A stretch of 64,000 nucleotides of DNA from Dictyophora rubrovolvata (GCA_029959195.1 CP114127.1:1550001-1614000); one strand, 5' to 3'. Shown: positions 1-13,654, counted from the stretch's first letter. Numbers and translations are program-made. The notes: a model not told the origin generated them from the letters alone.

Positions 1-55
1 GCGGTCGCGCTTTTTCGCGCTTGGCCGAAATCTTTGACTTTTGACCGCCACCGAC

Positions 56-3000
56 ATGTCGCGCAACAAAGTGAACAATGTCTTATCGGCCTTTGATGAC
101 GCTATCGCCGACATTATCGATGAACCCACCGATGATAATGATGATGACGACGAAGATATTGAGGAATTGACGTCGTTACGTGGGAAAAGACCTCTACAGT
201 CGATAATAGACAATGTGTCCCATTCTGGAAACCCGGCAAAACGACGAATTATAAATAGTAATAAATCTCTACTTTTGACCATTATCTATTTGATAGTTTT
301 TTTTCCCAGACCAGTTCTCACCTTCTACGCGACCTGGCCAGCTTCCGGAACCGACCTTTGATATGGCCAGGTTTGGTGGTTATTTCATAGAATTCAGCCG
401 TATACTGAACATTTATCTTAGGCTATTTCCGAATTCTTTCCAGGAACAACCTCTATCGGTATCCGTCAATAACGTGCAGGTGCTGACAGAAAATCAGAAA
501 ATAGGCCCGCCTCTACCCGACGCGCTTGAGCATCTTGGGTTATCAAAGTGAGTTATTAAAGGATCCCGGGTCTATTACTGCAATAATAAATTACTTTTAG
601 CCCCTTTGATTTGATTCAAGGTTTGGAGATTAAATTGATGAAACACCAACTTATTGGTGTCTCTTGGTACTTTCCAATATGTTAGGGTGCTGCTCAGACC
701 AACTTATTTATTGCGTTGCAGGATGCTGAAACAGGAATTGGATAATCAGAAAAAGGGTGGGATATTAGCGTGTGTTGTTTGCTTTAACTGCTCCGAATCG
801 AAGCCATACTTCTTAACACCTGTTTTTAGAGACGAGATGGGTCTAGGCAAAACTATACAAATTCTCGCATTGATGGTACTAAATCCGCGTGGATCATCGT
901 ATGAAAAAGAACCGATCGGTGATGAGACTGACAAACCTAACAAAAAAACGCAAAAGTCCGGGTTTTCCAAAACTACACTGGTGGTTGCACCAGCCTCTCT
1001 ACTCCGTCAGTGGAAGGATGAGATTGAAACAAAATGTCAAGAAGGACTATTCCGAGTTCATATTCATCATGGGAAGGAAAAGTTGAAGTCTGTCAAGGAA
1101 ATTAGGGCCTTCGATGTGAGGTTATACCATATGTCAATACATTACCTTTATAACACCCGACAGGTCGTCATTGTATCCTACCAAACACTCATGGCTGATT
1201 TTCCGAACCATCTTGAGAAGTTAGATCAATCTGGATGGTTGCCTGAACATGGGTAAACGCATATGACCTTCAATAAGATTTTGAACCTCCTTACTCAATA
1301 CTATTATAGAGGTCCTCTTGCCCGTATGAAGTGGCATCGCATCGTCTTAGACGAGGCTCAGGTTATACGAAACCGGCTCACTCAATCTGCTCAATGTATC
1401 TTCCGTTTACAAACCAATTATCGATGGTGTCTTTCCGGCACACCGATATTCAATGGCGTGTCTGATGTATTCTCATATTTAAAGATTTGCAGGCCTGCAA
1501 CATATAGTTGGGATATTTTCAACCGGAGAATTGTAAGTCTCATTTTGCACCTATTGGCTACAAAGTATTTATATTCCCGTTAGTGTCAAGTCGAAAAGAG
1601 GGATCCTGCTAGAGCTAGTAAGAGAAATCTTCGTATCTTTCCCTCTATTTTTAATTTGTTTCAGCTTCTGTTGCCAATGAATGGCTGGAACCATTGATAC
1701 TTAGAAGGACTAAATCAAGCCGACTTGTGCGTCTCTTATACCTTTCATGACAGTTATTTAATTCTCGTAATAGGATGGTCGCCTTATATTAGAGGAACTT
1801 CCGCCCAAAAACATAGAAATTGTTGAACTTGAGTTCAGTGAAGGTGAAAGAAAGGCAAGTAGTCTGTATATCATTAGTTTCGTCTTGCCAACGAATTGCA
1901 TTTCAGATTTACGATGAACAGGCTGCCAGAACTGAAAGAACCATTGGTGAGCTCGTATCGAAAGGTTTAGAAGAGCAATAGTAAGCTCTACGTTTCTGAT
2001 GCTGAATGGTTGTTGAATATTCCCGTTAGCCATATGTTCATACTTGTAAGTTACTAATCTCACCCACCAAAAGTTTTCTTGTTCATCAGCGGTTAGGTTC
2101 TCATTCTTCGTCTTCGGCAATTGTGTGGACATCCCAGTCTCATGCTGGTATGTCGATTTGATAATGGTTAAAACAAAGGTCTTAAATGTAATCTTCAGGC
2201 TTCGAAAGATCCTACGCAAGATCCCAATCATATGTCCAAAGTAGAGAAGGAAAAGATACTCAACAAGGCCCGAAGGGAGTTAGGAAGGCCATGGGTCGAT
2301 AAAGTACGTGGTAGTCCTCTGTCTTCAAGTTCTTTGATTTTTTGATCAGTTTTGACACGGTTTCATAGATGAAAGCTGCCTTTAAAGAACGAGCAATGAA
2401 GCGAGACTCGATGGTAAAAGAGGACACTCTTGAGTCTTGTATCAGATGTCGCGAAGGTATGATGTCTGTGCAAAGGACTCCTGGGTTATTTTTCTTAATA
2501 GCAGAACGCCAGTAATGGAAGGAACCGCTATGCTTGTTGCCTGCGGTGATATGGTTTGTGCAGGTATATTCTTTGGTTATTTATTTCCCGTATCAGCCGT
2601 CTAACCTTATTTTTGAAGACTGTTTGAATGATTTAATCAAATCAGGATTGCGTCCGATTGAAGATATGTGAGTTCATGAAGTTGGCAACTTCCAGCGCAG
2701 CAGGATAAACTAGCGCTTAGGAAAGAATTAGAAGCGGACGAAAGTTCTGTTTTACGACCATGTCTATATATTTTATTATGCCTTGCGTTCAAGTGAAGAA
2801 AGCTGATGGCATATTTGTTTAGGCCCGACATGCAAAATGTTTATAGATCCATCCAAGGCTTACAAAGCAGCAGCCTTTCAAGTTTCCGAAGAGGAATTAG
2901 TATTCGGTGGGGCAGGGTACCGTGAAAATCTGGCTGCAGCTACGAAAAAGAAAAAGAAAAAAGAAGCGATTATGGATATGGACTCCGATGATGAGTTACC

Positions 3001-4316
3001 AAGCGCTGACGCTCTTATGGCCGACTTCAGAGATGCATCAGAAGAACCCAAAAACGTATGTATTCTTTAATTTTTGCTCGTTGCCTAGTCGTTAGTAAGG
3101 CACGTCAAGGACGAGTCTGAGCCGACCACTTCATCCAATGCAAATCCGAATGCTGTATTGTTTTCACAAGCTCCGGTTATGGTGCCAACCGAACCAGAGG
3201 GCTTATCTGCGATGGCCAACTTGGAACGCTGGAAAAATCCAAAGACACCGAGCACAAAATTGGTGGCTATGATTAATATGCTCAAGGAGTGGGAAGCCGA
3301 TCCTGCTACTTCGATGGACAAAGTTATCATTTATTCGCAATGTAAGCTCATAGGCGTTTAGTTTTACTGTTTTCTTCCGGTTTACTTATATTTACAATAC
3401 AAGGGACTACGATGTTGGATAGTGAGTGTCTTGCTCTGTAGTTTTGTCCATGTGCTTAATCTCGGTTCAGTTGTAGAGGAAATGTTTGAGCAGCATAATA
3501 TTGTTTCGTTACGTTATGACGGCCAGTGCGCGTTTTTCTTCTTGAGTTACAACAGATTATTCGAATTATCATTAAGGATGTCTCGTGATGAACGTGACGA
3601 GTAAGTGTCTCTCGTTCTCTTTAACTTGAATGGGTCTGAATGTGTCGTTAGGGCTATTGCTAGATTTAAGCGAACTGGCGGACCCAAAATAATCTTGATA
3701 TCGTTTGTTTATTCGCTGCTGTTCCTCGTTTGGATAATGACTTCTGTGATTAGAATCAAAAGTGGTAGCGTCGGTTTGAACTTGACTTGTGCTAACCGGG
3801 TACGTCCGACTACCATGACTGACGACGGATCATCTGACTCGACTCGATTTTTAGATTATAAAGTAGGTTTATAACAAGCCTTCAAAAGTCCAAAATAAAT
3901 TGCCCCTAAATGTATTTTTTAGCTTGGACCTCTCTTGGAGTCTTCAAGCCGAACAACAAGCCTATGACCGTGCGCATCGGATAGGCCAAACCAAGCCCAC
4001 ATACGTCAAACGCTACATTGTAAAGAACACCATCGAAGAAAAGCAAGTCAATCCATACGCATGTCATGATCTATTATTTTCTAAATATCTCTCTTCCAGA
4101 TTGCTCCAGTTACAGAAGGACAAGCAACAGATGGCAGATGCCACTCTGGGCGAAGGAGACGCGCCTGTACAGCGCATGAATATCTCACTGACAGCCCGCG
4201 ATTTAACTGATGTATGTAACCTTTCCTTCGTCTTATATCTTGCTGTGATGTCTGAACTCGCCATGTAGCTTGTTATGAAGAATAATGATGATGATGAACG
4301 ACGAACAAGGCGTTGA
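56..4316 (+). CDS. SNF2-family DNA translocase with embedded RING finger (Uls1/Rad5 type)
   Basis: This is a multi-exon gene. The SNF2 core is visible in order: Walker A DEMGLGKTIQ (about 835-860), VVAPASLLRQW, a DEAQ box in VLDEAQVIRNR (about 1350), LSGTPIFN, then the second lobe with SGSVGLNLTCANR and YDRAHRIGQ (about 3760-3990). Between the lobes lies a RING-like cysteine set: CIRC near 2440, CGDMVCADC near 2560-2630 and CPTCK near 2830; Asp stands where many RINGs have His. The N-terminus is acidic. DEAQ plus an inserted RING is typical of the Uls1/Rad5/Rad16 group, which remodels DNA-bound or sumoylated proteins. The start is the first in-frame ATG; its promoter lies outside the window. 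The last intron is 4212-4268 and the stop follows a basic tail at 4316. Assignment to Uls1 rather than Rad5 is inferred from DEAQ. Confidence 0.9.
3855..3862 (+). other. Predicted 8-nt microexon in the SNF2 gene
   Basis: Eight bases (ATTATAAA) lie between a 55-nt intron (3800-3854, GTACGT...TTAG) and a 60-nt intron (3863-3922, GTAGGT...TTAG). Including them restores the expected motif V region, reading CANR-I-I-N-LDLSW-SLQAEQQAYDRAHRIGQ in one frame. Skipping them breaks the reading frame. Confidence 0.65.
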
Positions 4317-5077
4317 TAATCTGGGTCGTACCAGTTTCTACCCGTTTCGGGCTTAGAATATAGGAAGGATGTGTTGATTACATGCAAATTATCTTTAATT
4401 TACTATATAATTTTTTTCCCCAAGAACAATAGCTTAAATTCTCCACTAGAGAATACGCTGCAGATGGCGGATCGACGAACACGAATCTCATCCGGACAAA
4501 ATTTTCCCTAACAAACCTATTGATCGACCTCCTGAGTCCGAGCAAAGCGTTTTCGACATCTGAGCGACAAACCCAAAATACGGGAAAATATCCAAAACAC
4601 ATCAAAAAATGGCAAAACATCTGGGGACTCGTGCTCAAAGCGGATAAGATAATAAGATAACGAACATTGACAATAGACGGACCCCACATTCCCTCACATT
4701 CCCTCATCTAAGAAACGTGGGTAAAAGCACTTATTCCGACTGCCAACCGTTATACTTATGATCTATGACACAACAAGATAGTTTACACATATGCAACTTC
4801 ACCCTCAGGCTGCGTGAATCAAAGCTGTCTATTAAATTGCTGGACTTTGTCCAAAAACATTACTGACCGCAGCTGCCTTTCTTTTAAGAAAAAAAGAATA
4901 GCTTAAATAGCAGCAGGTCCAGACTGGTTGAATGAACAATCCGCAATCGCTGTGCCGGATATTCTGAGGATTCACAATGGTCATACATAGTTACAATAGG
5001 CTGAGACTCTTATAACTTGCAAGGTTACAGTTATTTCATCGTTCAGATATTTAAATTCGGCTAATTGCATTGGATAT
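4317..5077. other. Intergenic, convergent 3' ends
   Basis: This stretch holds the 3' flanks of the helicase gene (plus strand) and of the small secreted protein gene (minus strand). Only short ORFs without gene-like features are seen on either strand. Confidence 0.6.
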
Positions 5078-5430
5078 TCAGAAAAAGTCAATGCATTGCT
5101 GCAAACCATTTAGACGCTGTAAGGGAAGAGGGTTTGGTCCATAACCATAACTTACGTTGTCCGAGCAGAAACACTCGGAATTACCCGGGAGGGTACCACA
5201 GTCCGTATTGCTCTTGCATGGTTGAGCGGTGGGGCAGCGCAACTGTCTTCTATCGTGATTCTTGATTGCCTTAAGAGCATTATTTTCTGACTGTGTTGTT
5301 CAATTAGCGTCTTAGTTTATGGATGAAGTCGCAAATTACATACAACGTCGCGAGGGAGACTGGCTGCGTTAACAAGGACGACCATAGCAAGCGTCGTGAG
5401 TGAAAAAACGGAAGATGTGGAGAATTTCAT
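5078..5430 (-). CDS. Small cysteine-rich secreted protein
   Basis: The first exon is too short to stand out. The ATG at 5430 begins MKFSTSSVFSLTTLAMVVLV followed by NAASLP, a clear signal peptide with cleavage expected after NAA. A 53-nt intron (5343-5291, GTATGT...CACAG, with a CTAAT branch site) joins to an exon that reads to the stop at 5078. The mature part is about 75 residues with six cysteines: LRC, QPC, TDC, SEC, FC and QQC. A second possible intron of 39 nt (5155-5117) is also in frame, so the protein is either about 99 aa (retained) or 86 aa (spliced). TATTTAAAAG lies about 80 bases upstream of the ATG. No family is recognised; it looks like the short Cys-rich secreted proteins common in basidiomycetes. 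Confidence 0.72.
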
Positions 5431-6541
5431 GTTTAGGTGCTCTTTTGCTTTAGGTTCAGGTTTCGAGCTGAGCGGACTGTACAGGGGAAAAATGTCTTGC
5501 TTTTAAATACTCTCAGATTCCACTGATTCATAAATAACAAGCCTTGGTCAATTGTATTATTATAAGGTCATACCGATGCACGTGCATCTGGTCATCTGTC
5601 AGGAACTTTGAACAATTTCTGACAATAAAGTTGATTCAGGGTGCAGGGACGTAAGATCCCCCCATCTTCTGCGCTTGTCAATGAACTGGACACGCGAATA
5701 CAGGGCGATTGAATACAGCCAGGAAGCTTCGACTTCAAAAGGAGTTACGGGTGGCTAATAGATCTGCAGTGGGCTCACAGGCCCGTTGACTATGCGTTGA
5801 GGGTGTCAAAAAGTCTCGGATGCAACTCGGATGGACGGACATTCAGCCACATTAATTCTAAACTTAGCTATTTCGACTCGTGAGCAATGTTTTCTCACAG
5901 CTGCCAGAACCTCGAACTCTATCAAAATTTTCATGGTTTTTTTGGGCTTGGCGGGAATGCTTTGTATAAAAGACGTCTTCTTCAAGTCATGCCAGCGTGC
6001 CGATTGTCGAAATTGACTCAGAAGTGTTGATCCTGCAAGCTGTAATGTTAATGGGCATCCTCGGATGCTACGCGATCTGTCAAAAAGGATGCGTCTCGAA
6101 CCCTGCAGAAGAAGAAGAAAAATGTCCCAAGTATGTATGTACAATCGATTGATGGAAGTATAATGAAGGATCTCTCCGGGACCTGAGTGGACTTGAAAAA
6201 AAAAACAATGAGAACCTATATATGTACATGATTAATGAAACGAGACTGAGTAATCATCTGACCAGTGGATTAGTACTACATAAAACATCCATAGGCTTCA
6301 CAGGCCCGTGACATCTTACACGACGTCGGTAATACAGTTCAATGTCCTAGTGAGTCTAAGATGATGCGTGTAGATGATCACGCGTATTGTTGTGGACGCT
6401 CGAGATGAAACTAACCCTGGTAGCGTACTATTACTTCGGGTTGGATGCTTCAATGGAAAACAAGGAGAAGTTTCGGAGCGCCCAAGGAGTTGACGTAATT
6501 TTCCCAGCTTACCTAATGCCTCTTTTCTAACCGCCGTCTTA
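5431..6541. other. Intergenic region with one doubtful micro-ORF
   Basis: This holds the divergent promoters of the secreted protein and SKI2. A TATA-like TATAAAAG lies near 5965. About 80 bases downstream, 6045-6152 (+) encodes a 35-residue peptide with five cysteines starting MLMGILGCYAICQKGC. Its ending is uncertain and it may be chance. Nothing else is gene-like. Confidence 0.4.
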
Positions 6542-9500
6542 ATGGGCTCCGAAGTTAACCTCGAAGATGACGATCTTAATCTGCAAGAGCTCGTCCATTC
6601 TCCTTCTGACGAAAATACCAGTTATCTTCTGGACTCAATTGGGCTTCTGGATTTGCCCACCAAAGACAAAATACATAAAAGACTTCAAGAGGAGTTTTTA
6701 ACACCGTCAGATAGAATTCCTGCACATTGGCTAGGCACTTATCAAATGTAAGCTGTGAGCTGAGATATATCTGTTTTGCATAGTCATCATGGTCATGACA
6801 GTCAGTGGGAAAGCAAACTTTTCGTGCCGTCTTTGCTACCACTTGCTCCCGCTCCTTCGCCTACCAAATTAGAGCTTATTCGAACTGGGTTAGATGGAAA
6901 GGTAACAGGATATGTCGAAGTGCGTCGGTTTTTGTATTTATTTTCTTCAGACACTAACCTGTATATATAGGTCATTAACCCTGCACCAACGTCTAGCATC
7001 ACCTCAACATCTCTTGACCGTCCTTCAGGTCCCGCACGAACGTTCGTACGTGGTAAAACGGGTAATTCACCCTTCTTGCCTGGTGGATTAAAAGATGTCG
7101 TGAAAGCAGTTGAGCGCGATCGCACTCAACCAGATGCCCAACTCTTGAGTGTGCCTCCTGGCTTCTCGCGCGGATTGAATTTGCCTGGCGAAGAGAGCGA
7201 ACGCGTCGCCCCTGACGGTGGTTTGGAACCACCTGTCTTCAAAGTAGATGTCGATACCAAGGTATTCATACGTTTTCAAAAAGGGGTGAGCATGCTGACT
7301 TGCAACCTCCCAGGTGTCAGATTCCTTCCACGCCTTTCCTTCAGCCACCTATAAGTCGCATGGTATTCCCCAAACATCAAACGAAATCGATGATCTACTA
7401 CCTTTAGATGTTCGTTAAACATCCGATTAAATTTCCAGTGCTGATGTCTTTTTTCCCTACAGAGAAGTTACCTTCTCCCGGAGTCTTCTTCAACATCTCA
7501 AATGAAAACCCAGCTACAGGTCCCAAAAAGAGATTGGGCCCATGTAGAATCAATCACAAAACCTAATCCAGAATATGAGCTTTTAAAAAGAAGCGGAGGG
7601 TTAGCTAAAGAGGTTCGTCTCCCCCCATAAAAACATGTTCCAGTCACAAGCTTACATTGTATGAAAGTATCCTTTTGAGCTGGATATTTTTCAAAAAGCG
7701 GCTGCTGTCCATCTCGAACGGAACGAGTCGGTATTTGTGGCTGCTCATACGTCTGCTGGAAAGACGGTTGTAGCAGAATATGCAATTGCCTTGGCTATGA
7801 GACATGTTACCAGGTGAGCTCCACATATCCCCAGTCTTATGTAACGATCATTTATCCTGGGGTGCAGAACGATTTATACTTCTCCTATCAAAGCCCTTTC
7901 TAATCAAAAGTTCCGCGACTTCAAAATTACGTTCGGATCAAATAACGTTGGCATCTTAACTGGTGATGTCCAGGTTGGTTTCTTCCGCTGGCGTAGTCAC
8001 TAGTGGTTGTTATTTATCCTTTCCTCTTTAGATAAACCCCGAAGCACCCTGTCTTATTATGACCACTGAAATTCTACGAAGTATGCTTTACAAAGGTGCT
8101 GATTTGATACGCGATGTCGAGTGGGTTGTCTTTGATGAAGTGCACTATGTTAGCGATGCTGAGGTACGTTTGTTTCATTGAGTCAAGGGAGTCTCTCAAT
8201 GACTTCTCGGGACAGCGCGGGGTGGTATGGGAAGAAGTCATTATCATGCTTCCAGAGCACGTGAATATCATCCTTTTATCAGCGACTATACCTAATGCGA
8301 AGGAGTTCGCTGATTGGGTTGGGTGAGGACTCTACTGAATTTTAACTTTCTAAATATTTATTTCTCAAAAGTCGCACGAAGCAAAAAGACATCTACGTTA
8401 TCTCAACACCCAAACGACCCGTCCCTCTCGAACATTACTTGTATGCAGGGAGAGATATATTCAAAATTGTCGATTCCAAAAGAGAGTTCTTGAACTCAGG
8501 GTATGTAATATCTACGCTGGACCGGGTGGTATGAGTTTATTGCATTCTTCAGGTATAAAGACGCGAGTGAGGCTCTTCGACGGAAGCAGGACAAAGAACG
8601 CGAAGCAGACGGACTCCCTCCGGCTGTGCGTGTAGGCGCGAGAGGTGCACGCGGGGCCATTGCTCAGCGAGGCCAACGAGGTCGAGGTGGTCCTCTAACC
8701 AGAGGTGGTGGTGGTGGTGGTGGTGGAACAACGCGCACCACGCATTACCAGTTAGATAGAAGTCTCTTCGTGCATCTTGTGGGTTTTCTTAGGAAGAAAG
8801 ATCTTCTGCCGACCGTTGTATTCACGTTTTCGAAAAAACGGTGTGAAGAACAGGCGTCGACGCTCAATAACGTTGATCTTTGTTCAGCGGTCGAGAAGAG
8901 CGAAATTCATGTTGCCCTAGAGAGAGCCCTGTTGAGGTTGTCTGGTACGTTGTTTGTTTCTAATATCCCATGGAAGAGAGCGTGACCGTTTTCTACAGCG
9001 TCAGATAAGAAACTGCCGCAGATTTCGAGAATGAAAGAGTTATTATCCCGGGGAATTGGAGTACATCATGGAGGGTTGTTACCTATCATCAAAGAAGTAG
9101 GGAACATATTGTATTTGGGTAATCTTGGCACTTATCATCTATATAACCAGGTCGTTGAGATCCTCTTTTCACGAGGCCTTGTAAGAATTCTCTTTGCCAC
9201 CGAAACTTTTGCTATGGTTCGTCTTTGGTCATTTGTTTCGCTGCAGATTCATTAAATCGTTTTTAGGGTGTAAACATGCCCGCAAGATGCGTCGTTTTCT
9301 CTGGTATTCGGAAACACGATGGTAAAAGCTTTAGGGATATTTTGCCTGGCGAATACACACAAATGTCTGGGCGTGCCGGACGACGTGGGTTGGATTCTAT
9401 CGGTGTTGTTATCGTTCTCGCCGGTGATGAACTGCCTGACGTACGATTATAACGTCTTTTCTCCCAGATTATCAATTTATCCTCTGACTTTACACTTCTA

Positions 9501-11485
9501 TGAAGGTTGCTACGCTTCATAAAATGATGCTTGGTACACCAGCGCGGCTGCAATCCCAATTCAGGTTAACGTACAATATGATACTAAACTTACTCCGTGT
9601 CGAAGCCCTTCGAGTTGAAGAGATGATCAAACGTAGTTTCTCAGAGAACGCATCTCAAAGATTACTGCCTGATCAACAAAGAAAGGTCACCGAGGTAAGG
9701 AGTGAAATGTATTTTAATTACCATGTGCAGTTCAGTTATCATTAATTTTTAGAGCGAAAAAGTTCTAGGATCATTACCTAAACTCGCCTGCACCATCTGC
9801 CAGTCTTCTATCGAAGAGTACTATGATAAGTGTGCAGAAATTATCCGGCTGAATCGACGTATCATGGAACTCGCCTCAAATCATCCTCAAGGAACTCGTC
9901 TGTTGGAGGCGGGAAGAGTCGTTATCTTAAAAGATGGTGTATGTTTTTTTTTCAACAACATGTCTTCAAAGAACTAATGTTCATGGTGGTAATATATAGC
10001 ATTTTCCATCCAACATCGGCGTCCTATTGAAAGTCGCCCCCTTTCAGACTACTGCGACAGGCGTCGTGGATCATACTAAAGTCTATTTTATACTAGCCCT
10101 TGTCAGCCCAGAGACAAAGGCCCGCCAAAAAGGTTTTATTATAAACATTCCCTTATTCGCTCACTAATATTCACACGGGTAGAAAAAGACCTGAACGTTG
10201 TTCCACCTCAGTGGCCGCCAACATCAGCTTCCTTACTTGTCGATAATGGAGTTTACGAAGTTCTAAAAGTATCTTTTGCGAGTATTGCAATGGTAACTAA
10301 TCGGAGCATTAAGGTTATTGGTTTATATTTTACTACTTTTCATTTGGAGTTTACATTTACATAATATCCAGGTTGATGTTAAGAGCATTCTCGAACGACG
10401 TAAAATATCCTCGATGGTTGATGTAATTGCGCGACTGAACGAAATAGTTCACGAATGGGTAGCTGAAGAATCAAATTGCGTACCGGAAGTAGACTGGAAT
10501 CGAATACGACAACTTGACTTTCAGGACACAATAAGAAAACGTGACGCCCTTGCGAGCGGACTACCCAGTATGGCTTGCTTGACATGTCCTAATTTCGATG
10601 AGGATGTAAAGTACAGCTTGTTATGTGAAAGTGTGTCCACACTGACTTTACGGATAGTATCAAATTTTACATGGAGAGAAAGTATTGCGGGCGAATATTG
10701 CAATGCTGAGGCTTGCGATCTCAGATCAAAATCTAGAATTGCTTCCCGACTACGAGCAACGTGTTCAGGTACTGAAGGAGCTGAAATTTATTGATGATAA
10801 TTCTACCGTTCTGTTGAAAGGACGGGTGGCTTGTGAGGTGCGTTATAACATGCAGTATTCTTCCAATCTAAATAAAGTAACAACGCGTGTATACTAGATC
10901 AATTCTGCACATGAGCTAGTCTTGACGGAACTTATTCTTGAGAATACACTGGCCGCGTACGAACCAGAAGAAGCTGTCGCCCTTCTTTCTTGTTTCGTAT
11001 TTCAAGAAAAGACAGAGGTGGAGCCTGTCATTCCACCGAAAATACAAGCCGGTCAAGAAGTTATAATGAAAATTGTTCAGCGGATCGACACTGTTCAATT
11101 GAGAAATAATGTCGGAGAGGATCTTAACGCTCGGATTAAGTTCGGTTTAGTCGAGGTGGTGTATGAATGGGCTAAAGGGATGGTGGGTGTTTTCACTGGT
11201 TTATGAGAGAATGATTATTCCTATTGTTATAGCCTTTTGAGCAAATCACGGCTTTAACGGATGTAGCAGAGGGTACAATCGTCCGTGTCATCACTCGGTT
11301 AGATGAGACATGTCGCGAAATTCGGGATGCTGCACGAGTAATTGGTGATACGGACTTATTCAAAAAGATGGAAGAGGCACAAATCAAGATCAAAAGAGAC
11401 AGTAAGCGCGTTTACGTCCTATCTTATCGTGTGTTGCTTAACTTTTTACCTTGTAGTTGTATTTGCCGCGAGTTTGTATTTTTAA
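6542..11485 (+). CDS. SKI2: Ski2-like RNA helicase of the exosome-assisting Ski complex
   Basis: The ordered Ski2 hallmarks are present: an N-terminal region with PAHWLGTYQ, the Q-motif region [12 protein letters not shown], Walker [10 protein letters not shown] (about 7745), [15 protein letters not shown], the DExH box VVFDEVHYV (about 8125), [43 protein letters not shown] (across an intron), and [17 protein letters not shown] (about 9360). The long C-terminal arch and DSHCT region ends in the conserved [13 protein letters not shown] at 11485, after an intron that splits the Ile codon. The enzyme unwinds mRNA for 3'-5' decay by the cytoplasmic exosome, in complex with Ski3 and Ski8. The linker between the RecA domains is rich in Arg and Gly, with a GGT triplet run near 8705-8725. 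Many short introns were followed. It converges on the next gene with 108 bases between stops. Confidence 0.93.
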
Positions 11486-11593
11486 GCCGTAATAAGCTAT
11501 GAAATAGAATATGGGCATTATGGATTGAACGCCTTGCTACCGCCAAGAGTTAATTAGGAACAAAGTGCACTCATATTGGCATAATTATGTATT

Positions 11594-13654
11594 CTAATAC
11601 AGTCCTGGACCGTTGATCCGGTGATCAAGCCATTTCGTCACTCCGCTCACTAAAACAGATCCAATAAACGCACTATCGAACAAAGGTCCGAATACGTGAA
11701 ATTCAGGAAGTGTTGAAAAGAGGTTTTGATTTTCGTCCGAATCTGGGGGAGATGTGGGCGATGGGAATGAAGTACGTAGTTGGATCAGAGTGGAGAGGAG
11801 GTATACGCCCTGAAACGAGAACGTCAACGAAAGAATTTGAAAGAGTGAACGCGAGAGGAAGGTTAAAATACCAATAGTTGAGCGAGAATAAGCAAAAGAA
11901 ACGACGCGGCAAGATTTTTACTCGCTACTTTGAGGGCCTGATAATCAAATCGTAACTTAATTTACCCCCCCAAAAAAAAGATGCGAAGGCTCCTACTTAC
12001 CCTGGAAACTCCACGTAATGCTCGTCGAACGCTACTCATAATTATGGCACCGACCAATAGAAGACTGAGCTGCCTGCTGAATGCTGCGACATCGCTCTGA
12101 GAAATCGATAAAAAGGGAGATAGTATACGGGTGATGAGGCTGGCGAGAAGGTCGGGGGTTGATACTGGTCGAGAGGACGACAGAGGGTAAAGGAGGTTAA
12201 TAATAGACTAGTCATACAAGCATGCGTCAGTACGTTGGCTAGGGTGGATGAGAAGATAGTGCCAGTAACATTAATAACACGAAATCCGCAATAAAGAGCA
12301 AAAGCCCCTCCTATCCATATCCATACCCGTCCACGTATAGTGGACGCGTATAAATGAGTTGTTCGACGTTGTTGCAGGTGTTCAACGTTGCGGCTCATTT
12401 GGTACACTAGAGCTTCGAGCCCTTGAATTTCTTTTCGGATGCCGGATTGTTCTGGGAAAAAGGCTTGGTATGAGCGCTTTGGATTGGCGTGGTTTGTTTA
12501 AATCAACTAACCGGTATCTCCGCCAAAGGGATTCATTCGTGAGAGTAGAGAGCTTTGGTCTGGGGCCTAGGTGTATTAAATTATTTCAACAAGATATATC
12601 GGAGGATGGGCATACCTCTGAGGTTTGAGTCTGAAGTATGTTTTGTCGTTCAGTCAGGTCGTTCCGAACCCGTGCTAGAGCTTGTTCAGCCGCTTGAACC
12701 TCATTTTCCGAAACGCTCTCTCTGTCAAACAAATTAAGTAATCAAATTATCTCGATTATGAAGATTTTTACTCACCGAGTAGCCTTTGAAAGCTGAATGT
12801 AGGTATATATCGCACTGATAGCGCCGAATCCGGCAAAAACGCCGAGAATCAAGGTGCCTAAAACGACTAACCGGGCTAGTATGGATGTAAGAGGTTCTAA
12901 TTCTGAAAAGAGAGTTTTCAATAAAATAGAGAACGCAATGTCCCACAATAGACAAATATGAGTACCTGAAAGTCTTAACCCTGTTGGAAGTGGAACATGT
13001 GACAAGATGAACAGATAGACGATGTAAGGGACAAATGTAAAGGTGAGTTTCCACAAAAGCGGGCGCTGTTTGGCTGTCAAGGTTATGGCTATGTTAGCGT
13101 TGTCAGAGAGTTGTTCAGAAACGAACGAACACTTTGAAGTTAACAGGAAGCATTGCTGCAAGGGCGCGACAAGCAAGATGGCGGAAAGCAATAAGCCGAG
13201 GGATATTTTCCAATTAAGAAGCCTGGAACTAATACAAGGATGAGCTTAGCTGTCAATAATGTGCTTTATCCGCGAACCTTGGGGCAAACACGTTGAGCGA
13301 TTGAGCCAAAATCAAGAGAAACAGCATGCATCCTTCCGAGAAGCAGAGAGAAAACGTTCCTCGGGATAAACTTGAATGCCAGGTACGTTCAGCTGAAGGG
13401 ACGCTACTAGGCGTTACAGCTACAGGTGAAGGCAATTGCAAATCATGTAGTTCCACTGTGCCAGATAGAGTGACGGTGTCTTCCTCCGAAAGATGACGTA
13501 AATCCGAGTAAAGGGACCGCAGCAGGAAATGTCGACATGCAAAGAACAGACACAGTCTAAAACCAGAATTATTTTAGAATCACGCCATAATAATAATAAT
13601 GTGAGTATAAAAAGACCTTGCAAGGAATAGTGTGCTCGTGTCCACTACTAACAT
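11594..13654 (-). CDS. Golgi pH regulator homologue (GPHR/GPR89, ABA_GPCR family), multi-pass membrane protein
   Basis: The conserved GPHR patterns are: exon 1 MLVVDTSTLFLAR joined across 13616 to LCLFFACRHFLLRSLYSDLR (compare human LFFGFGWLFFMRQLFKDYE), a first helix CMLFLLILAQSLNVFAPR, then LNWKISLGLLLSAILLVAP, a helix pair around 13050-12950, and the signature LARLVVLGTLILGVFAGFG AISAIYTYIQ at about 12880-12800. A coiled-coil-like region and the ABA_GPCR C-terminal half follow (12400-11594), ending in SGVTKWLDHRINGPGLY. Family members are anion channels of the Golgi/ER needed for acidification. The first intron's donor (GTCTTT) is atypical. An upstream ATG at 13659 opens a three-codon uORF that overlaps the main start. 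Confidence 0.85.

Noticed and set aside
6045-6152. 35-residue cysteine-rich micro-ORF after a TATA box
   Set aside because: Too short and the end is uncertain. Kept only as a note in the gap entry.
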